DNA of 64,000 nt, taken from NCBI GenBank assembly GCA_049515555.1, contig JBEKTY010000016.1:1-64000 (forward strand), written 5' to 3'. This document shows, piece by piece, positions 8,171-17,658 of this stretch (its first letter is position 1; every line of letters begins with the position of its first letter). Source of the stretch: JBEKTY01 sp049515555 (GTDB taxonomy: Bacteria > Planctomycetota > Planctomycetia > Pirellulales > Thermoguttaceae). Position numbers and translations under genes: made by a program. The notes beneath the pieces were generated by a model. It made no database searches and was not told the origin of the DNA. It was given only the letters and a program-made list of their open reading frames with translations.

Positions 8171-11100
8171 TTATTGGCGAAGCGGGATCGGATCTTTCTC
8201 GACGAACCCTTCCGTCGCCAGCTTGCGAATCTTTGCATATCGCTCTTGGACGGTGTTCGCGTTTATGGTCCCCGCGCTCAGCGGCAGGACGTAGGCCTCG
8301 CCATCGGCCGTATTGACTTTCAGCGGGTTGCTTCGCAACGGACCTTTCGCCTGCGCGACTTTGGCGGGCCTGCCGTTGAGTTCCACCACGGGTTCGCCCT
8401 GCAGGCCGAACAGCAGCAGGCAATCGGCCATCTCCGGCCCGTGCTGGTCGTCACGCAGGCCGTGATCGATCCACACCTTGTTCTCCTTGGGCCGGACCAC
8501 GACGCGGGCGATACCCAACTTGCCGTCGGCTCGGACGACCACACCGCCGGGCACGGCCAGATTGAAGTAGTTCGGATCAGGCAGCGGGTTGAATCCGGCA
8601 TATGTGCCGGTGATCGGCTCGGTTTGAAGGTAAGCCATCAGACCGGGGCTACTCGTCAGGGTCGCACCGCCCTTCTGAAGTCGACCGGTCGAGCCCTGCT
8701 GCGTAAGGCTGGTGTCGCGCTCGAGGCCCTTGGGCAAGTACGGCCAGTTGCCGTTGACCCGGCGGTAGGTGAAACAGTCGGTTGTCGGCCCGCCCTTGTA
8801 ATCGGTCTTGACGCCCATCTCCATCGTGTCCTCGCCGCTGGTGTACTTGACCTCCAGCGTGACGTGCTGGCCCTCGGACTTGGGTGTCGCTTCCAAGCGG
8901 GCCTCGCTCATGTGTCGCTGGAAGGCTGCGAAGTCCTTGTACTCGGCGGCGTCGGCCATCTCGATGACGAAGCCGCCGTAGGCATTGTCGATCCTGCGCC
9001 AGGCGGCCGCCTTGTCCAGCGGCTGATCCTGCTGAAGATTGTAGTTGTTGATCACGAGCGCGGCCTTGAACTCCATATTCTGGTATTTCTGCACTTCGCC
9101 GGCAGCCAGTTCGGCCTCGTCCTTGCGGCCCAGGTTGGTTGCCGGCAAGGGAATAACGCCGAGGTAGCTCACGCCGTCTCTGATCGTGATCCGCTGCCCG
9201 GCCTTGGCCTTGGCCGGCAGCGATTCGACTCTCCGGCCGTCGATGCAGGTCTCCCATGTCGCCGCGGGCTGCTGATAGTTGTAAAGCGCGATGCTGCTCT
9301 GAAGGCTCTTGATGTCCGCGCGGTCGTGCAGGTCGTATGGGCTGGCGACGACAAGCATCTTGTTCTTGTGCTGCAGGGCGGCCTGCGAGCCGCAAGGAAC
9401 CAGCCAGCCTGGCGCAGCGTTGACAAAGGCCGTGGTATTGATGCCGTAGCGGACCAGCATCAGGCCCATCTCCGTGATGTCCTGCACCTGCTTGTCCTGA
9501 CGCCGCCAGTGGCCCATGATCGGCACGCACGAGTCGTACAGGTCGGTGCTGGCCAGGCCGTAGTTGCGGCCCAGGTAGGTCCGCCGCCAGAGCGGGTGGG
9601 CCGCGTGACCGCCCCACTGCTTGTAGGCGTTGGTCATCTCGTATGGAATGGGCTTCTCGTCCACCATGTTGGCGGCCCAGTCCGGGGCCCACGGGCCCGT
9701 CACGGTCTGCTGCGCGATCCGGCCGGGCGGGGTGTCCTGACCGATGACCGGCAGTTTCGTGACCGGCTCCTGGGCGGCGAAGACCGGCTGCGCGGCAGCT
9801 AGGGCCCGCACCGCCGTCAGATCGTGCAACGCGCCACTGTGCGACAGCGTGTGGACGATGTGCTGCAGGGCGTCCTGCGTTACGAGCAGGTACTCGGGCA
9901 CCGATGTGCGCGTGGAGGAGGCGATGAAGCGACGCAGCCCAGGATGGTACGAACTGGTCAGCTCTTCAACGCTCTTGGCCATCATGCTCATGCCCATGAG
10001 GCGATCCAAGTGCGTGGGACCGAAGTCGGCGAACATCTTCTGGTCGCTCAGTGTCAGACCGAAGTAATAATGGTCGATGGACTCCTGCGTGGAGCCGTCA
10101 AACCAGCACCACGTCCGCAGCGGCCAATGCTCCAGGCCGTAGCGGCCGTCTTCCATGGCCAACTTGGAACCGATCATGTTCCCGGCCAACAGCGCGCCCA
10201 TGGCGGCCGTGTGGTTGAAGTTCATCGTGCTCATGGCGTAGCAGTAGCCGTCACGGAAAAAGCTGGCATTGCCGCGCCAGTCGCCGGTCTTCTCGTAGTA
10301 GACATTCTTGCCTTTGTGCCACAACTCGACGGCCTGCGGGTGCTCGAACTCCTTGGTCGGCCGGTCCGGCATGAGCCAGGCATTCCAGTAGTCGTAGCAA
10401 TAGAAATCCAGGGCGTAGGCGGGAACGGCATCCTTGTACAGGTAGAACGTCAACAGGCGGTCGGGCACGTCCCAGCCGTTCCAGTAGCGGGGCGGATCCG
10501 GCAGCATATTGTCTACCCACTGGGCGTAAGCTCCCACCGTTGCCGGTATCCGATAGCCGCCGCCGAGCTTGTCCAACTCGTCTACCCGCTGCCACTGCCA
10601 TAGACTCATCCACGCCGGGCGGCGAAGGACGTATTTCTCCAAGATCGCCTTGAGCTGCTCGGCGTTGGGCAGGAATGCTGTCGGATGGCCATCCGGCCGG
10701 GACTGAAGCCGCGCGGCCAATGCCTTGACGTTCGCGGCGGGCGGCAGCGTGATGGTTTCGGCCTTGCCTGGGCCAAAGGTCACAGCCAATCGCGGCTGCT
10801 TGACCACGATGCCGCGCCCGCCCGTGGCGACTGCCCATTCGTAGGCGCCCTGGCCGGCCTCGCGATACCGCATGTCGTAGACTTCCCACTTGCGCACGAG
10901 GAACCCGCAGTCGCCCAGGCGGCGGAGCCGGTCGGCGAGCGTCTCGCCGAAGGATTCATCGGTCACGGACGCGGTGACGTCCATCCGCCCATCGGCAGCT
11001 TTGGTAGACACTTCGGCGGGGCCGAATTGCTTGGCGATGCGGTCTTTCTGGGTATCCTGGGCGCCATACTTACCCCAGAAGCCGCTTCCGTTGACATAGG

Positions 11101-11620
11101 CGTTGAAGGTCGGGCCCAGATCCTTGTCGGCCGTCCAGGGTTTGCGCAAAGCCCACGCCACCGCGTGCCACTGCGGTTGTACCCTGCGGAACAGGTCGCC
11201 CGCTCCAAAACTCGTGCGGAGGTTGTATCCCGCCTGGGTGCTCTCCTCGATCTCGGTCTTGTCGAAAGGCAGGAAGAGATCGACCTTGTGGACGGCCATG
11301 CCTTTGGCAAGCTGTTCGGCGATCTTCTCGGCCGCGCCGGGGAAGCGGACCAGCAGGCTGCGATGGGCGGCGTCAAAGACCATCGCCGGCGGCTTGGCCG
11401 CCGCAATGTTCTGGGCAGGCGCCGTCGGTAGGATCAGCGGTTTCGTCCCAGGCGTCTTCGCCGAATCGACGATGATTGACGTGTCCCACGCCTTACGGAA
11501 GCCGCTGATGACGGCCGTCTCGCTTTGCTCGATCACTACCGTAACATTCTCGACCGCGTGAGCGGTGAGGCCGATGTTGCATAGGGCGACAACTGCCACC
11601 AAAGCCGCAGCGGGTTTCAT
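8171..11620 (-). CDS. Very large secreted protein, family not recognised
   Basis: 1149 aa from the ATG at 11620, with a clear signal peptide (AAALVAVVALCNIGLTAHA). I cannot assign a family. The middle third is rich in Trp, Tyr and His (WMSLWQWQRVDEL, PPRYWNGWDVPDR, FYCYDYWNAWLMPDRP, NHTAAMGALLAGNMIG), as in the (alpha/alpha)6 toroid barrels of polysaccharide lyases and glycosidases. The C-terminal third appears beta-rich. This suggests a lyase-like polysaccharide-degrading enzyme, but no catalytic motif was recognised. It heads the minus-strand run 11620-793 and is probably the first gene of that transcript. Confidence 0.6.
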   Translation of the reverse strand: MKPAAALVAVVALCNIGLTAHAVENVTVVIEQSETAVISGFRKAWDTSIIVDSAKTPGTKPLILPTAPAQNIAAAKPPAMVFDAAHRSLLVRFPGAAEKIAEQLAKGMAVHKVDLFLPFDKTEIEESTQAGYNLRTSFGAGDLFRRVQPQWHAVAWALRKPWTADKDLGPTFNAYVNGSGFWGKYGAQDTQKDRIAKQFGPAEVSTKAADGRMDVTASVTDESFGETLADRLRRLGDCGFLVRKWEVYDMRYREAGQGAYEWAVATGGRGIVVKQPRLAVTFGPGKAETITLPPAANVKALAARLQSRPDGHPTAFLPNAEQLKAILEKYVLRRPAWMSLWQWQRVDELDKLGGGYRIPATVGAYAQWVDNMLPDPPRYWNGWDVPDRLLTFYLYKDAVPAYALDFYCYDYWNAWLMPDRPTKEFEHPQAVELWHKGKNVYYEKTGDWRGNASFFRDGYCYAMSTMNFNHTAAMGALLAGNMIGSKLAMEDGRYGLEHWPLRTWCWFDGSTQESIDHYYFGLTLSDQKMFADFGPTHLDRLMGMSMMAKSVEELTSSYHPGLRRFIASSTRTSVPEYLLVTQDALQHIVHTLSHSGALHDLTAVRALAAAQPVFAAQEPVTKLPVIGQDTPPGRIAQQTVTGPWAPDWAANMVDEKPIPYEMTNAYKQWGGHAAHPLWRRTYLGRNYGLASTDLYDSCVPIMGHWRRQDKQVQDITEMGLMLVRYGINTTAFVNAAPGWLVPCGSQAALQHKNKMLVVASPYDLHDRADIKSLQSSIALYNYQQPAATWETCIDGRRVESLPAKAKAGQRITIRDGVSYLGVIPLPATNLGRKDEAELAAGEVQKYQNMEFKAALVINNYNLQQDQPLDKAAAWRRIDNAYGGFVIEMADAAEYKDFAAFQRHMSEARLEATPKSEGQHVTLEVKYTSGEDTMEMGVKTDYKGGPTTDCFTYRRVNGNWPYLPKGLERDTSLTQQGSTGRLQKGGATLTSSPGLMAYLQTEPITGTYAGFNPLPDPNYFNLAVPGGVVVRADGKLGIARVVVRPKENKVWIDHGLRDDQHGPEMADCLLLFGLQGEPVVELNGRPAKVAQAKGPLRSNPLKVNTADGEAYVLPLSAGTINANTVQERYAKIRKLATEGFVEKDPIPLRQ

Positions 11621-12100
11621 GTGCGTTCTCTTCCGGTCAAGGTTGCCACTCGATGCCAGCCCGGGAAACGCCCCGAGTGGCATCTGCTCGACGTTATCGA
11701 AATCGCTACCGTTCAGAGGTGGTCCACTCGCGACCCTAGGCTGACGGCGTTCCCATGAGTCTGAACTGGGGGCCGTGGGAAGTCAAGCCGATAGGCTCGC
11801 GCCCCACTCCAAGAAATCGGCTGATTCACAGAGTTGATGGTATCCAGGTGCATGAGATGGTCGATTGTAGACACTTTTGAAGTGACGCGAGGGATCGTGT
11901 CTGGGGCGTTACGATAACCTGGCGGCCAGCAGAGCTGTCTGTCACGACATTACTCCCAGGGCGAACGACACTTGCGTTTGGCGCTCCGCCGAGCCATACT
12001 GACGTGGCAGTCGGCCGAACGAATGGTATGATTGCCGATGGGGATGCGCAATGGGGGCAGTCGGAGGAAATCGAATTCATTCGGGATCGGGAGTTCAGCC
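11621..12100. promoter_or_regulatory. Divergent intergenic region with a 5'-UTR hairpin
   Basis: This 480-nt gap separates divergent genes and must hold both promoters. TGCCACTCG at 11644-11652 is complementary to CGAGTGGCA at 11674-11682, giving a 9-bp hairpin 24 nt upstream of the minus-strand start at 11620. That hairpin could influence translation of the large secreted protein. I see no convincing ORF and no clear -35/-10 pair. Confidence 0.3.
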
Positions 12101-13054
12101 ATGAAGACAGGAATCATGACCGGCGAAACAACAACCAGGCGGGCGTTTCTCGGCGGCGCGGCAGGCCTTGCGGTCGGTATCATCTTGCCGGAGCGGGTGC
12201 TGGGAATTGACGCGCAACAGGCTACCGTCGCCGCGTCGGACAAGCCCAACTCCGTCATCAACGGGGTGCGTATCGGGTGCATCACCTACAGCTATCGCGG
12301 CAACGTCAGCTCGGCGGAAGACACTCTCAAGGCCCTTCTTGCGGACGGGCTCAGCGAGGTGGAACTGATGGGCGGCCCAATTCAGGCGTATGCCGGCTTG
12401 GGCGGTGGTGGCGGCGGACGCAAGGCGGGTTCCGCACCGCAGTCGGCCGATGCCCGACGCGAAAAGCAACTGGCGAAATGCCGGGAGCTGCGCAAGTTGT
12501 ATAACAATGCGGGTGTCAACATCCACCTCGAAAAGATCGGTTTTGGCCAGTCAGATGAGGAGATCGAGTTCAATTTCCAGGTCGCCCAGGCGCTGGGCTG
12601 CGTGGGCATCACCACCGAGCGTTCCGAGGCGATGGCCAAGCGGCTCGCGCCTTTTGCCGACAAGCACAAGATCTGGGTCGCCTTCCACAACCACACGAAC
12701 AACTACCCGGTGATGGAGAAGACAGACCCCATCCTCTCGTATGGTCAGTACATCGGCTTCAACTTCGATGTCGGCCATTACTTCGCCGGGACGAAGGGAA
12801 AGTCCCCCATTCCCGTGATCGAGAAGTACCATGACCGCATCCTCAGCCTTCACCTGAAGGACAGGACGGCGGACGGCGGGAACCTGCCCTGGGGCCAGGG
12901 GAAGACGCCGATCAAGGAGATTCTCCGGCTGATGAGGAAGGAGAAGTGGACGTTCCCGGGCGACATCGAGCTTGAATACAACATCCCGCAAGGCTCGAAC
13001 TCCGTGGCGGAGGTGGCCAAGTGCCTTCAGTACTGCAAGGAGGCCCTCGCCTGA
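12101..13054 (+). CDS. Tat-exported sugar phosphate isomerase/epimerase-like TIM-barrel protein
   Basis: 317 aa from the ATG at 12101, preceded by GGGAG; the frame is open 69 nt further up, but the twin-arginine signal (TTRRAFLGGAAGLAVG) then starts too far in. The rest is a xylose-isomerase-like TIM barrel of the AP endonuclease 2 family, with GCITYSYRG as the first strand, EVELMGG, VAFHNHTNNY (metal-ligand His region), FNFDVGHYFAG and a late DIELEY. Family members isomerise or epimerise sugars or inositols, and Tat-exported versions are abundant in planctomycetes beside Gfo/Idh and DUF1080 proteins. It faces the operon 19104-13510 convergently. Substrate unknown. Confidence 0.8.
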   Translation: MKTGIMTGETTTRRAFLGGAAGLAVGIILPERVLGIDAQQATVAASDKPNSVINGVRIGCITYSYRGNVSSAEDTLKALLADGLSEVELMGGPIQAYAGLGGGGGGRKAGSAPQSADARREKQLAKCRELRKLYNNAGVNIHLEKIGFGQSDEEIEFNFQVAQALGCVGITTERSEAMAKRLAPFADKHKIWVAFHNHTNNYPVMEKTDPILSYGQYIGFNFDVGHYFAGTKGKSPIPVIEKYHDRILSLHLKDRTADGGNLPWGQGKTPIKEILRLMRKEKWTFPGDIELEYNIPQGSNSVAEVAKCLQYCKEALA

Positions 13055-13213
13055 TCGTCGCGGCGGTGACGAAGCAGACGGCGTGCGATCGCTCAGGGCA
13101 CCGGCTTCTCTTGCGGCGGTTCGGCAGGGAGCTTCTTCGGCAGAACCCCGTAGAGTCAAAGAACTGCGACGGCCGAGAAAACCAGGCAGCAGTTGGGGTT
13201 GTGGCATCGGGCA

Positions 13214-13486
13214 CTATCGAGATTCCGGCGACGTAGGGCTCGGAGGCGGCAGATCGAGTTCTTCAATGTCGAGAAGAGAGATCCGTTTGAGGACTTCGCG
13301 ATCGATCCCCTTCGCTTTTTCCGACAACCGCCGTCGTTCCTCCGGCGAAAGAACAATCCGATCTTGGCCGGTTTGCCGGAGCACCTCTGCTTTCAGGCGG
13401 CAGCCCTCTCGATGCCGCCGTTCGATCTCCCGTTGCAGGCAACGTTCCAACCACGCAACAAGCCGCCTCTTCAGCCATGAGATCAT
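13214..13486 (-). CDS. Small charged protein, function unknown
   Basis: 90 aa starting ISWLKRRLVAWLERCL, continuing with an Arg/Glu-rich helical middle (QDRIVLSPEERRRLSEKAKG) and ending in a proline/serine tail. The N-terminus looks like an amphipathic or membrane-associated helix. I have a vague memory of similar short ORFs near planctomycete integrase-type elements but cannot confirm it. There is no strong ribosome binding site. Downstream, 13055-13213 shows a further short open stretch interrupted by a stop (VLPKKLPAEPPQEKPVP), possibly decayed coding sequence. Confidence 0.45.
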   Translation of the reverse strand: MISWLKRRLVAWLERCLQREIERRHREGCRLKAEVLRQTGQDRIVLSPEERRRLSEKAKGIDREVLKRISLLDIEELDLPPPSPTSPESR

Positions 13487-13509
13487 AAGATGCCGTCAGG
13501 ACGGGTGGT

Positions 13510-14196
13510 TCAGTTCACGGTCTTGAGGACGAGGTTCTTGAACTGGGCTTTCATCGGCGGTCCCGGATGCATCTGCAGGGCGATGATGCCGCTTGAGGCG
13601 GCCAACGTTGGATGTCGATCGGTTACTTGGCTCATCAACACGCCGTTGACATAGAGCGTGATTTCAGGACCACGGCAAACGATGCGGTACGTATTCCAGT
13701 CCTCGATCTTGTAGACCTTGATCAGTTCCTGGGGATCGCCGATCTTCTCGAGCTGGCGTTTGCCGTCCGCGGTGAAGGTGACCCGCTCGCCCCGCCCGAC
13801 GATCAAGCCGCGTTGGTGGTGATAGATGAATCCCACCAACCCGCCGTCGCCCGTCATATCGGCCTGGTAGCCGCAGGTATCCCAGTCCGGCCGGGTTTCG
13901 GAGCGAATCTGAATACCGGAGTTGGCTTGCTTGCTGATGCGAAAATCGGCCGTAAGCTCGAAATCACCCGGGCGGCCGCCTTTCCAGATCAGGTAATTGC
14001 ACTTCTTGCACGGCTTGTGGGGCGTGCTCTCGGCGGTCAGCGCGCCGTCTTCGACGTGCCACCAGCCGGGCGCGCCGTCCCAGCCGGTCAGATCGGTGCC
14101 GTTGAACAGTCGTTGTTCTCCCCCGTGGGCGACGGCGGTGGTCAGGGTTCCTGCAAGGATCAAGCCTGCGAGCCGTGTGAACACGGTCTTCATCAT
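13510..14196 (-). CDS. Secreted DUF1080 (3-keto-disaccharide hydrolase-like) protein
   Basis: 228 aa from the ATG at 14196 with AAGGAG upstream; an earlier in-frame start at 14259 lacks this site. A signal peptide (LAGLILAGTLTTAVAHG) is followed by a DUF1080 concanavalin-like fold: LFNGTDLTGW, FELTADFRIS, NSGIQIRSE, WNTYRIVCRG, YVNGVLMSQVTD and IALQMHPGPPMKAQFKNL. Members of this family include 3-keto-glucoside hydrolases that act with Gfo/Idh-type oxidoreductases. Such an oxidoreductase is encoded 50 nt upstream, which fits a shared oxidative sugar-cleavage pathway. It is the last gene of the operon starting at 19104. Confidence 0.85.
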   Translation of the reverse strand: MMKTVFTRLAGLILAGTLTTAVAHGGEQRLFNGTDLTGWDGAPGWWHVEDGALTAESTPHKPCKKCNYLIWKGGRPGDFELTADFRISKQANSGIQIRSETRPDWDTCGYQADMTGDGGLVGFIYHHQRGLIVGRGERVTFTADGKRQLEKIGDPQELIKVYKIEDWNTYRIVCRGPEITLYVNGVLMSQVTDRHPTLAASSGIIALQMHPGPPMKAQFKNLVLKTVN

Positions 14197-14246
14197 CGAG
14201 TCTCCTTCCGGTCCGCTATTGCGTGGTGGATGTCGTCGGTCATGGA

Positions 14247-15578
14247 TCACACGCACCAAGGTTCCCGCATCGCGCGGGACCGCAGGCGGTTAGCTTCAGG
14301 ATCGCCGACGAATTCAGCCTTGAGCAGATCGAACTTCAGGTTGCGCTTGAGTTGTTCGCAGATGTCGGCGGCGAGGCAAATAAGCATGGAATTGCACATG
14401 ACTTCGGGATTGGCCACGGTGGCACGCCGCGACTTCACGTTGTTGAGGAAATCCCGCACGTGGTTCATGGGTCGTTGGGTCCTGGCCATGTAATCGGCGA
14501 CGACCTTCCTGTAGTCGGTCAATAGGGCCGGGGACGAGACCTCCGTCCTTGAATACCCGTCGGCTGCCGCGACCCATCCCTCGGGGCCGTCAAACCGCTC
14601 CCCGCAAGATCCGCTCCAGTAATTGCAATTGGCGCCGCGCGCCAGGACGATTTTCACGCCGTTGGACAAGCGAGTGACCATCGACCCATCGGGAGATTCG
14701 TACTCGAAGTCGATCGAGGACACGCCCGACATGTCCAGCCCGGGCAACACCTGGGCAACCGTGTGCGCCCCCCACATGGCGACATCCGTGGCGAAGTCGT
14801 AGAAGTGGTACCACCCGCCGCCCTGTACGTATCCGCGATTATAGGGTCGCCAGGGGCACGGGCCGATCCAGGCGTCCCAATCCAGCTCGTCCTTGGGCGG
14901 CTGCGGTTCCGCCGGCAGCCAATCGTGGCGCGTTCCGTCGCGCCAGCGGCAGTCGGCATACGCGGTATGAATCGGACCGAGGCGGCCGGTACGCGCCATT
15001 TCGATGGCAAACACGTGGTGCGCCTCGCTGAGCCGCTGAGTTCCGGTCTGGTAGACGCGGCCGTAGTTTCGCGCCGTCTCCACGACCAACCGTCCTTGCG
15101 CCATGGTGAGGCACGATGGCTTCTCGCAGTACACGTCCTTGCCGGCGCGCATCGCCATGACGGAGGCGGGCGCGTGCCAGCGATCGCCGGTTGCGATCAA
15201 CACGGCATCGACGTCCGTGCGTTCCGCCAGGAACTGGCGGATGTCGCCGTACGTGACGCAGTCTTTCGTGCCGTATTTGCCGTCCACCATGGCCTTGCTC
15301 GCTTCGCGCTGGCTCTTCCTGACGTCGCAGACCGCGACGCACTGCACGTCGGGTTCCGCGAGCATGGAGCTCAGATCGCCGCTGCCCCTGCCGCCAAGTC
15401 CGATGCCGCCGAGGATGATGCGTTCACTCGGCGCCACTGTCCCGCCCTTGCCCAACGACGGCGCCGGAATATAGCAGGGCAGGGCGATCGCGCCTGCTGC
15501 CGCGGAGACTCCCTTGAGAAAGTTCCGCCTGCTCAGGCCCCTGACCGCGCCATGGAGCTTCCTGGTCGGCCTAATCAT
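14247..15578 (-). CDS. Tat-exported Gfo/Idh/MocA family oxidoreductase
   Basis: 443 aa. The twin-arginine signal SRRNFLKG with a hydrophobic core is followed by a Rossmann dinucleotide fold (GGIGLGGRGSGDL, VAVCDV) and the family's catalytic-region motif YCEKPSCLTMAQG. The C-terminal half is the usual beta-sheet domain, ending with the alarm-free motif region NPEVMCNSMLICLAADI. These enzymes oxidise or reduce sugars with NAD(P) and, in planctomycetes, are commonly exported with bound cofactor. It lies 26 nt downstream of the HEAT-repeat gene and 50 nt upstream of the DUF1080 gene, so cotranscription is likely. Substrate unknown. Confidence 0.88.
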   Translation of the reverse strand: MIRPTRKLHGAVRGLSRRNFLKGVSAAAGAIALPCYIPAPSLGKGGTVAPSERIILGGIGLGGRGSGDLSSMLAEPDVQCVAVCDVRKSQREASKAMVDGKYGTKDCVTYGDIRQFLAERTDVDAVLIATGDRWHAPASVMAMRAGKDVYCEKPSCLTMAQGRLVVETARNYGRVYQTGTQRLSEAHHVFAIEMARTGRLGPIHTAYADCRWRDGTRHDWLPAEPQPPKDELDWDAWIGPCPWRPYNRGYVQGGGWYHFYDFATDVAMWGAHTVAQVLPGLDMSGVSSIDFEYESPDGSMVTRLSNGVKIVLARGANCNYWSGSCGERFDGPEGWVAAADGYSRTEVSSPALLTDYRKVVADYMARTQRPMNHVRDFLNNVKSRRATVANPEVMCNSMLICLAADICEQLKRNLKFDLLKAEFVGDPEANRLRSRAMREPWCV

Positions 15579-15604
15579 AAAACATTCTCCTTTCAGGGTT
15601 CTCG

Positions 15605-17554
15605 TTACTTCTCTATGGCCATCTGTTTCAGCAATTCTTCCGCGCGCCGTGTGACTGCGGGGTCATCCGCCGCGATCTTCACAACCTTGGCCAGCGCCGA
15701 CCTGGCTACGGCCGCGTACTCGCTCTTCTTCCGTTTCTCGACAATCGCCATGACAGTCGCCACCGCCTCATGTTTGACGGAGGGATCATCCAGATAGGAA
15801 ACGACCAAATCGAGCGATTCGGCTGCGGCGGCGCGACTGAGCACTCCGAGCAACATTCGCTTCTCCTCGTCACGCCGGATGAGCGACGCCGCCCGGCGGC
15901 AGATGGCCAGCCTGTCTTGGGCAGCAACATCCTTTTGCAGGGCGATCCCCAGATAACCGCGCAGAGCTACGAGTTTGTCCACGGGCGTGGCGGCGTTGGT
16001 TGCCAATTCCAGCAGAACAGGAGCGGCATCCGGGGAGGGCCACTCGCTGAGGACCCGGAGGGCCGTGGCGTGAATGTCCGTGTTGGCATCAGCGACGGCG
16101 CCATGAACCGCTTTGAGGGCGTCGGGGCCGCCCGTGGCCCGGAGTGTCCGCAGCAAGGCCGGCTTTGCGGCCAACCCAGCTCGCGACAAGGCGTCTACGA
16201 GTCTCCGCGCACAGGCGGCTTTGTCGCTTGCCGCCGGACAGGCGGCGCCAAGAATCCGCTCGCAAAGGTCGATCTCTCCGCCGTCGGGGGCCTTCAGCAG
16301 CATGTCGATCAGGGCCGGGATGCCGCCCGCGCCGGCCAACTCGCCGTAGCTCTTCGCGGCAGCCGTTCGCATGGAGATATCCGCGTCGGACATAGCCTTC
16401 AGCAGCGGCGGCGTGGCACTAGCGATCCGCCGCTGCCCGGCAATTTCCAGCATCTGCCGTCTGAGGGTCCGGTCTGGGCTTTCCAGGATTGCGACGATTG
16501 CCGAATCGACCTGCGCGCCCGGCAGAGTTGTCAAGGTGGCGGTGGCCGCCCGAGCGGTCGCTTCATCCTTATCTTTCATGAGCCCAACGAGCACGGGCAC
16601 CGCCGATACATCGGCAATCTCGGCCAGGGACTGGATTGCTTCAAGACAAACGGGCTTGTTGCCCTTCTTCGCCATTTCCAATAACAGCGGCAATGCCGCC
16701 TTGTCACCGCGCTGGCCGAGGATTCTGACTACGGGAACAACCCGATCCGCCGGCAGGTTGCCGATTTCCGACGTCAGGACGTCGGCAACTTGCCGGTCTT
16801 TCATTTCGACGGCAATCCGCAGGGCCATGGCAAACACGCAGAAGTCGCGGTCGCGGATCATGCCGCCGAGCCGCTTCATGCCGCTGGAGGGATCGCAAAG
16901 TACCGCGCCGCGAAGAGCCGCGGCACGGAACCGTGCCGGGGGGTTCTGCGCAAGCATGGCATCGTAGATTGCTTGTGCGTCACGGTGCTGGCCCTGGGCC
17001 GCGAGGTTGGCGCCGCACGTCAGCAGGCCGTCACAGATCCTGCCCGGATTCTCTCCCTTTGCGGCGCTCAGAGCATCGAGCAGCGGCTTGCCGGCGGCAA
17101 CGGTTCCGATCCGCCCCAGGGCGATTGCCGTCGCACGGACAACGTCTCCGTCACGGTCGGCCAGATGCTTTGCAAGCAGCCCCACTGCCGCGGAATCGCG
17201 CCTTGTCCCGACCGAGCTGATGACCCCACACAACAGTCTGCCGCTGAGCGTGCCGAGCGCTGCTCTTAGGGCTTCATCCACGCTCCTGTCCGGGATGGGC
17301 TCAAGCGCATAGCGGCCGATGTGCGACAGCTTCTCGTCTCCCAACATTCCCGCCAGAACCGGCACACAGTCCTTGTTGCCGACCCGCGCCAGGTCCCTGC
17401 ACGCCGCCGATTTCTGGTCAAGCGGGGCATCCGATTTCAACACGGTCAAGGCCTTGGCACGAACTTCCTCGGCAGTCTCTCCGAGAACGGGCCGCACGGA
17501 AGACATGCCGACAACTAAACACAGCGTGACTGAGAAGAACAACTTGCCATTCAT
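15605..17554 (-). CDS. Secreted HEAT-repeat protein
   Basis: 649 aa with a signal peptide (FFSVTLCLVVGMSSVRPVLGE). The ATG at 17554 was chosen because the signal peptide follows directly; an ATG at 17572 (MRKGRAMNG) is an alternative. The whole mature protein is built of about 35-residue helical repeats of HEAT/PBS-lyase type, such as VVRATAIALGRIG, AVPVLVGLMKDKDEATARA and SMRTAAAKSYGELAGAGG. Such solenoids act as protein-interaction scaffolds, often beside sulfatases and Gfo/Idh enzymes in planctomycetes. It is the second gene of the sulfatase operon. Confidence 0.8.
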   Translation of the reverse strand: MNGKLFFSVTLCLVVGMSSVRPVLGETAEEVRAKALTVLKSDAPLDQKSAACRDLARVGNKDCVPVLAGMLGDEKLSHIGRYALEPIPDRSVDEALRAALGTLSGRLLCGVISSVGTRRDSAAVGLLAKHLADRDGDVVRATAIALGRIGTVAAGKPLLDALSAAKGENPGRICDGLLTCGANLAAQGQHRDAQAIYDAMLAQNPPARFRAAALRGAVLCDPSSGMKRLGGMIRDRDFCVFAMALRIAVEMKDRQVADVLTSEIGNLPADRVVPVVRILGQRGDKAALPLLLEMAKKGNKPVCLEAIQSLAEIADVSAVPVLVGLMKDKDEATARAATATLTTLPGAQVDSAIVAILESPDRTLRRQMLEIAGQRRIASATPPLLKAMSDADISMRTAAAKSYGELAGAGGIPALIDMLLKAPDGGEIDLCERILGAACPAASDKAACARRLVDALSRAGLAAKPALLRTLRATGGPDALKAVHGAVADANTDIHATALRVLSEWPSPDAAPVLLELATNAATPVDKLVALRGYLGIALQKDVAAQDRLAICRRAASLIRRDEEKRMLLGVLSRAAAAESLDLVVSYLDDPSVKHEAVATVMAIVEKRKKSEYAAVARSALAKVVKIAADDPAVTRRAEELLKQMAIEK

Positions 17555-17658
17555 TGCACGTCCCTTTCTCATGGGCCTTGCTTTCTCTCGCTTAAGGCTC
17601 GGTTTGCTCTGGACGGGCGGCGCCGCCCTCTGCCTTTCAGAGGACAGGCCGCGGGGGC

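Noticed and set aside
13055..13213. Gene encoding VLPKKLPAEPPQEKPVP on the minus strand
   Set aside because: A stop codon interrupts the frame and there is no start; at best it is decayed coding sequence.
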